Below are positions 63,495 to 64,000 of a DNA stretch of 64,000 bases, in pieces. Each line of letters begins with the position of its first letter. Position 1 is the first letter of the stretch. The stretch is from JANPBY01 sp031430645 (lineage in GTDB: Bacteria; Actinomycetota; Actinomycetes; DATJPE01), in contig JANPBY010000027.1 of the NCBI GenBank assembly GCA_031430645.1, positions 4,321-68,320 of the forward strand, in the 5' to 3' direction. The notes beneath the pieces are model-generated. The model did not search any database and was not told where the DNA came from. It was given only the letters and a program-made list of their open reading frames with translations. The position numbers were made by a program, and so were the translations under genes.

Positions 63495-64000
63495 ATGAGT
63501 CTTTCCAGCATTGAGCGCGCAGCCCTCTCAGATCTTCTCGACGAGGTAGGTCCAGACGCTCCCACCCTTTGTGAGGGCTGGACGGCCCGCGATCTGGCTG
63601 CCCACCTGGTGATCCGGGAGGGGCGCCCCGACGCCAACGCCGGAATCATCATTCCCCCCATGTCCTCCTGGACCCGTCGCGTCCAGGACAAAGCGGCCCA
63701 GCGAGACTTCACTGAGCTCGTCGAGCGAGTTCGTACGGGGCCGCCGACCTTTTCGATGTTCAACCTGCCCGGGGTCGACGCCAACGCCAACGCCTTCGAA
63801 TACCTCGTCCATCACGAGGACGTACGCCGTGCTCAACCCGACTGGGCACCGCGCGAGCTGCCGGCAAAAGCGGTCGACAGCATGTGGGCTCGGCTGGAGA
63901 AGAGCGGCGGGAAGTTCATCTTCAGGCGGGCGACTACGGGGGTCACGCTGCGGCGCCCCAGCGGTGAGAGCTTTGTGGCACGACCAGGCGAGCCGATGGT
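63495..64000 (+). CDS. TIGR03085-family metal-binding protein, 3' part beyond the window
   Basis: The frame opens at ATG 63495 and stays open for about 168 codons to the window edge. The sequence LCEGWTARDLAAHLVIREGRPD is the N-terminal block of the DinB/MDMPI-like TIGR03085 family (given here in part as GWTARDLAAHL with a metal histidine), and NAFEYLVHHEDVRRAQPDW is its second histidine block. These four-helix proteins bind a metal ion, and some serve mycothiol-dependent reactions; the function of this member is unknown. It diverges from hisI. Confidence 0.88.
   Translation, partial: MSLSSIERAALSDLLDEVGPDAPTLCEGWTARDLAAHLVIREGRPDANAGIIIPPMSSWTRRVQDKAAQRDFTELVERVRTGPPTFSMFNLPGVDANANAFEYLVHHEDVRRAQPDWAPRELPAKAVDSMWARLEKSGGKFIFRRATTGVTLRRPSGESFVARPGEPM

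Overview
The window is 64 kb of high-GC chromosomal DNA from an actinobacterium. It is almost entirely core metabolism, with short intergenic gaps and many overlapping stop/start codons. The lineage markers are mIHF beside gmk and rpoZ, BldD beside pyrR, a PriA without helicase motifs, HGxxPAAW and Trp-associated membrane proteins in a trp cluster, TIGR03085, and a long-form HisG. The NAD-linked PyrD/PyrK pair and the frequent CGTACG-type words suggest Propionibacteriales (a Nocardioides-like organism). This placement is an inference from gene content, not from any search. No tRNA, rRNA, CRISPR array, insertion sequence or prophage was seen.

Layout, left to right. (1) 1-9.3 kb, minus strand: infC-rpmI-rplT-tsnR, then an inserted dioxygenase-like gene, then pheS-pheT and the start of argC. 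An aquaporin and an SseB-family gene lie upstream of infC. infC has a structured leader ending in a terminator-like hairpin. (2) 9.4-12.6 kb, plus strand: a CynX-type MFS permease and a SulP anion transporter, whose 3' end overlaps a small minus-strand gene. (3) 12.2-17.8 kb, minus: an FMN riboswitch followed by ribD-ribE-ribBA-ribH, then hisE-hisG, a PH-domain membrane protein and a small conserved gene, apparently one transcription unit. (4) 17.9-29.8 kb: rpe, then two plus-strand genes of cell-envelope type (TagF-like and a LicC-like nucleotidyltransferase), then the minus-strand series mihF-gmk-rpoZ-coaBC-metK-priA-def-fmt-rsmB.

(5) 30-41 kb: a single-domain cyclic-nucleotide-binding protein next to a PHO-box-like repeat. 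Beyond it is the de novo pyrimidine operon pyrR-pyrB-pyrC-carA-carB-pyrK-pyrD-pyrF with a PyrR RNA-binding site over the pyrR ribosome binding site. The divergent bldD gene follows with a BldD-box-like palindrome upstream. (6) 41-49 kb: pyk, gltD and gltB. (7) 49-62 kb: a VIT1-type metal transporter, lgt, a DsbA/MauE/SCO thiol and copper module, trpA-trpB-trpC, small membrane proteins (two DUF2752, CD225, DUF4190), a two-component system, and the second half of the trp cluster ending in trpE. (8) 62-64 kb: a proline-rich polytopic membrane protein, hisI, and a truncated TIGR03085 gene.

The window feeds nucleotide, amino acid, flavin and one-carbon pools together with the translation start machinery (infC, fmt, def, metK). 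I found no clear unknown defence or mobile system. The most interesting material is regulatory RNA and DNA (the PyrR site, the FMN riboswitch in front of rib and his genes, the infC leader, the BldD and PHO-like boxes), an intergenic inverted-repeat element before priA, and a few genes inserted into otherwise conserved operons.
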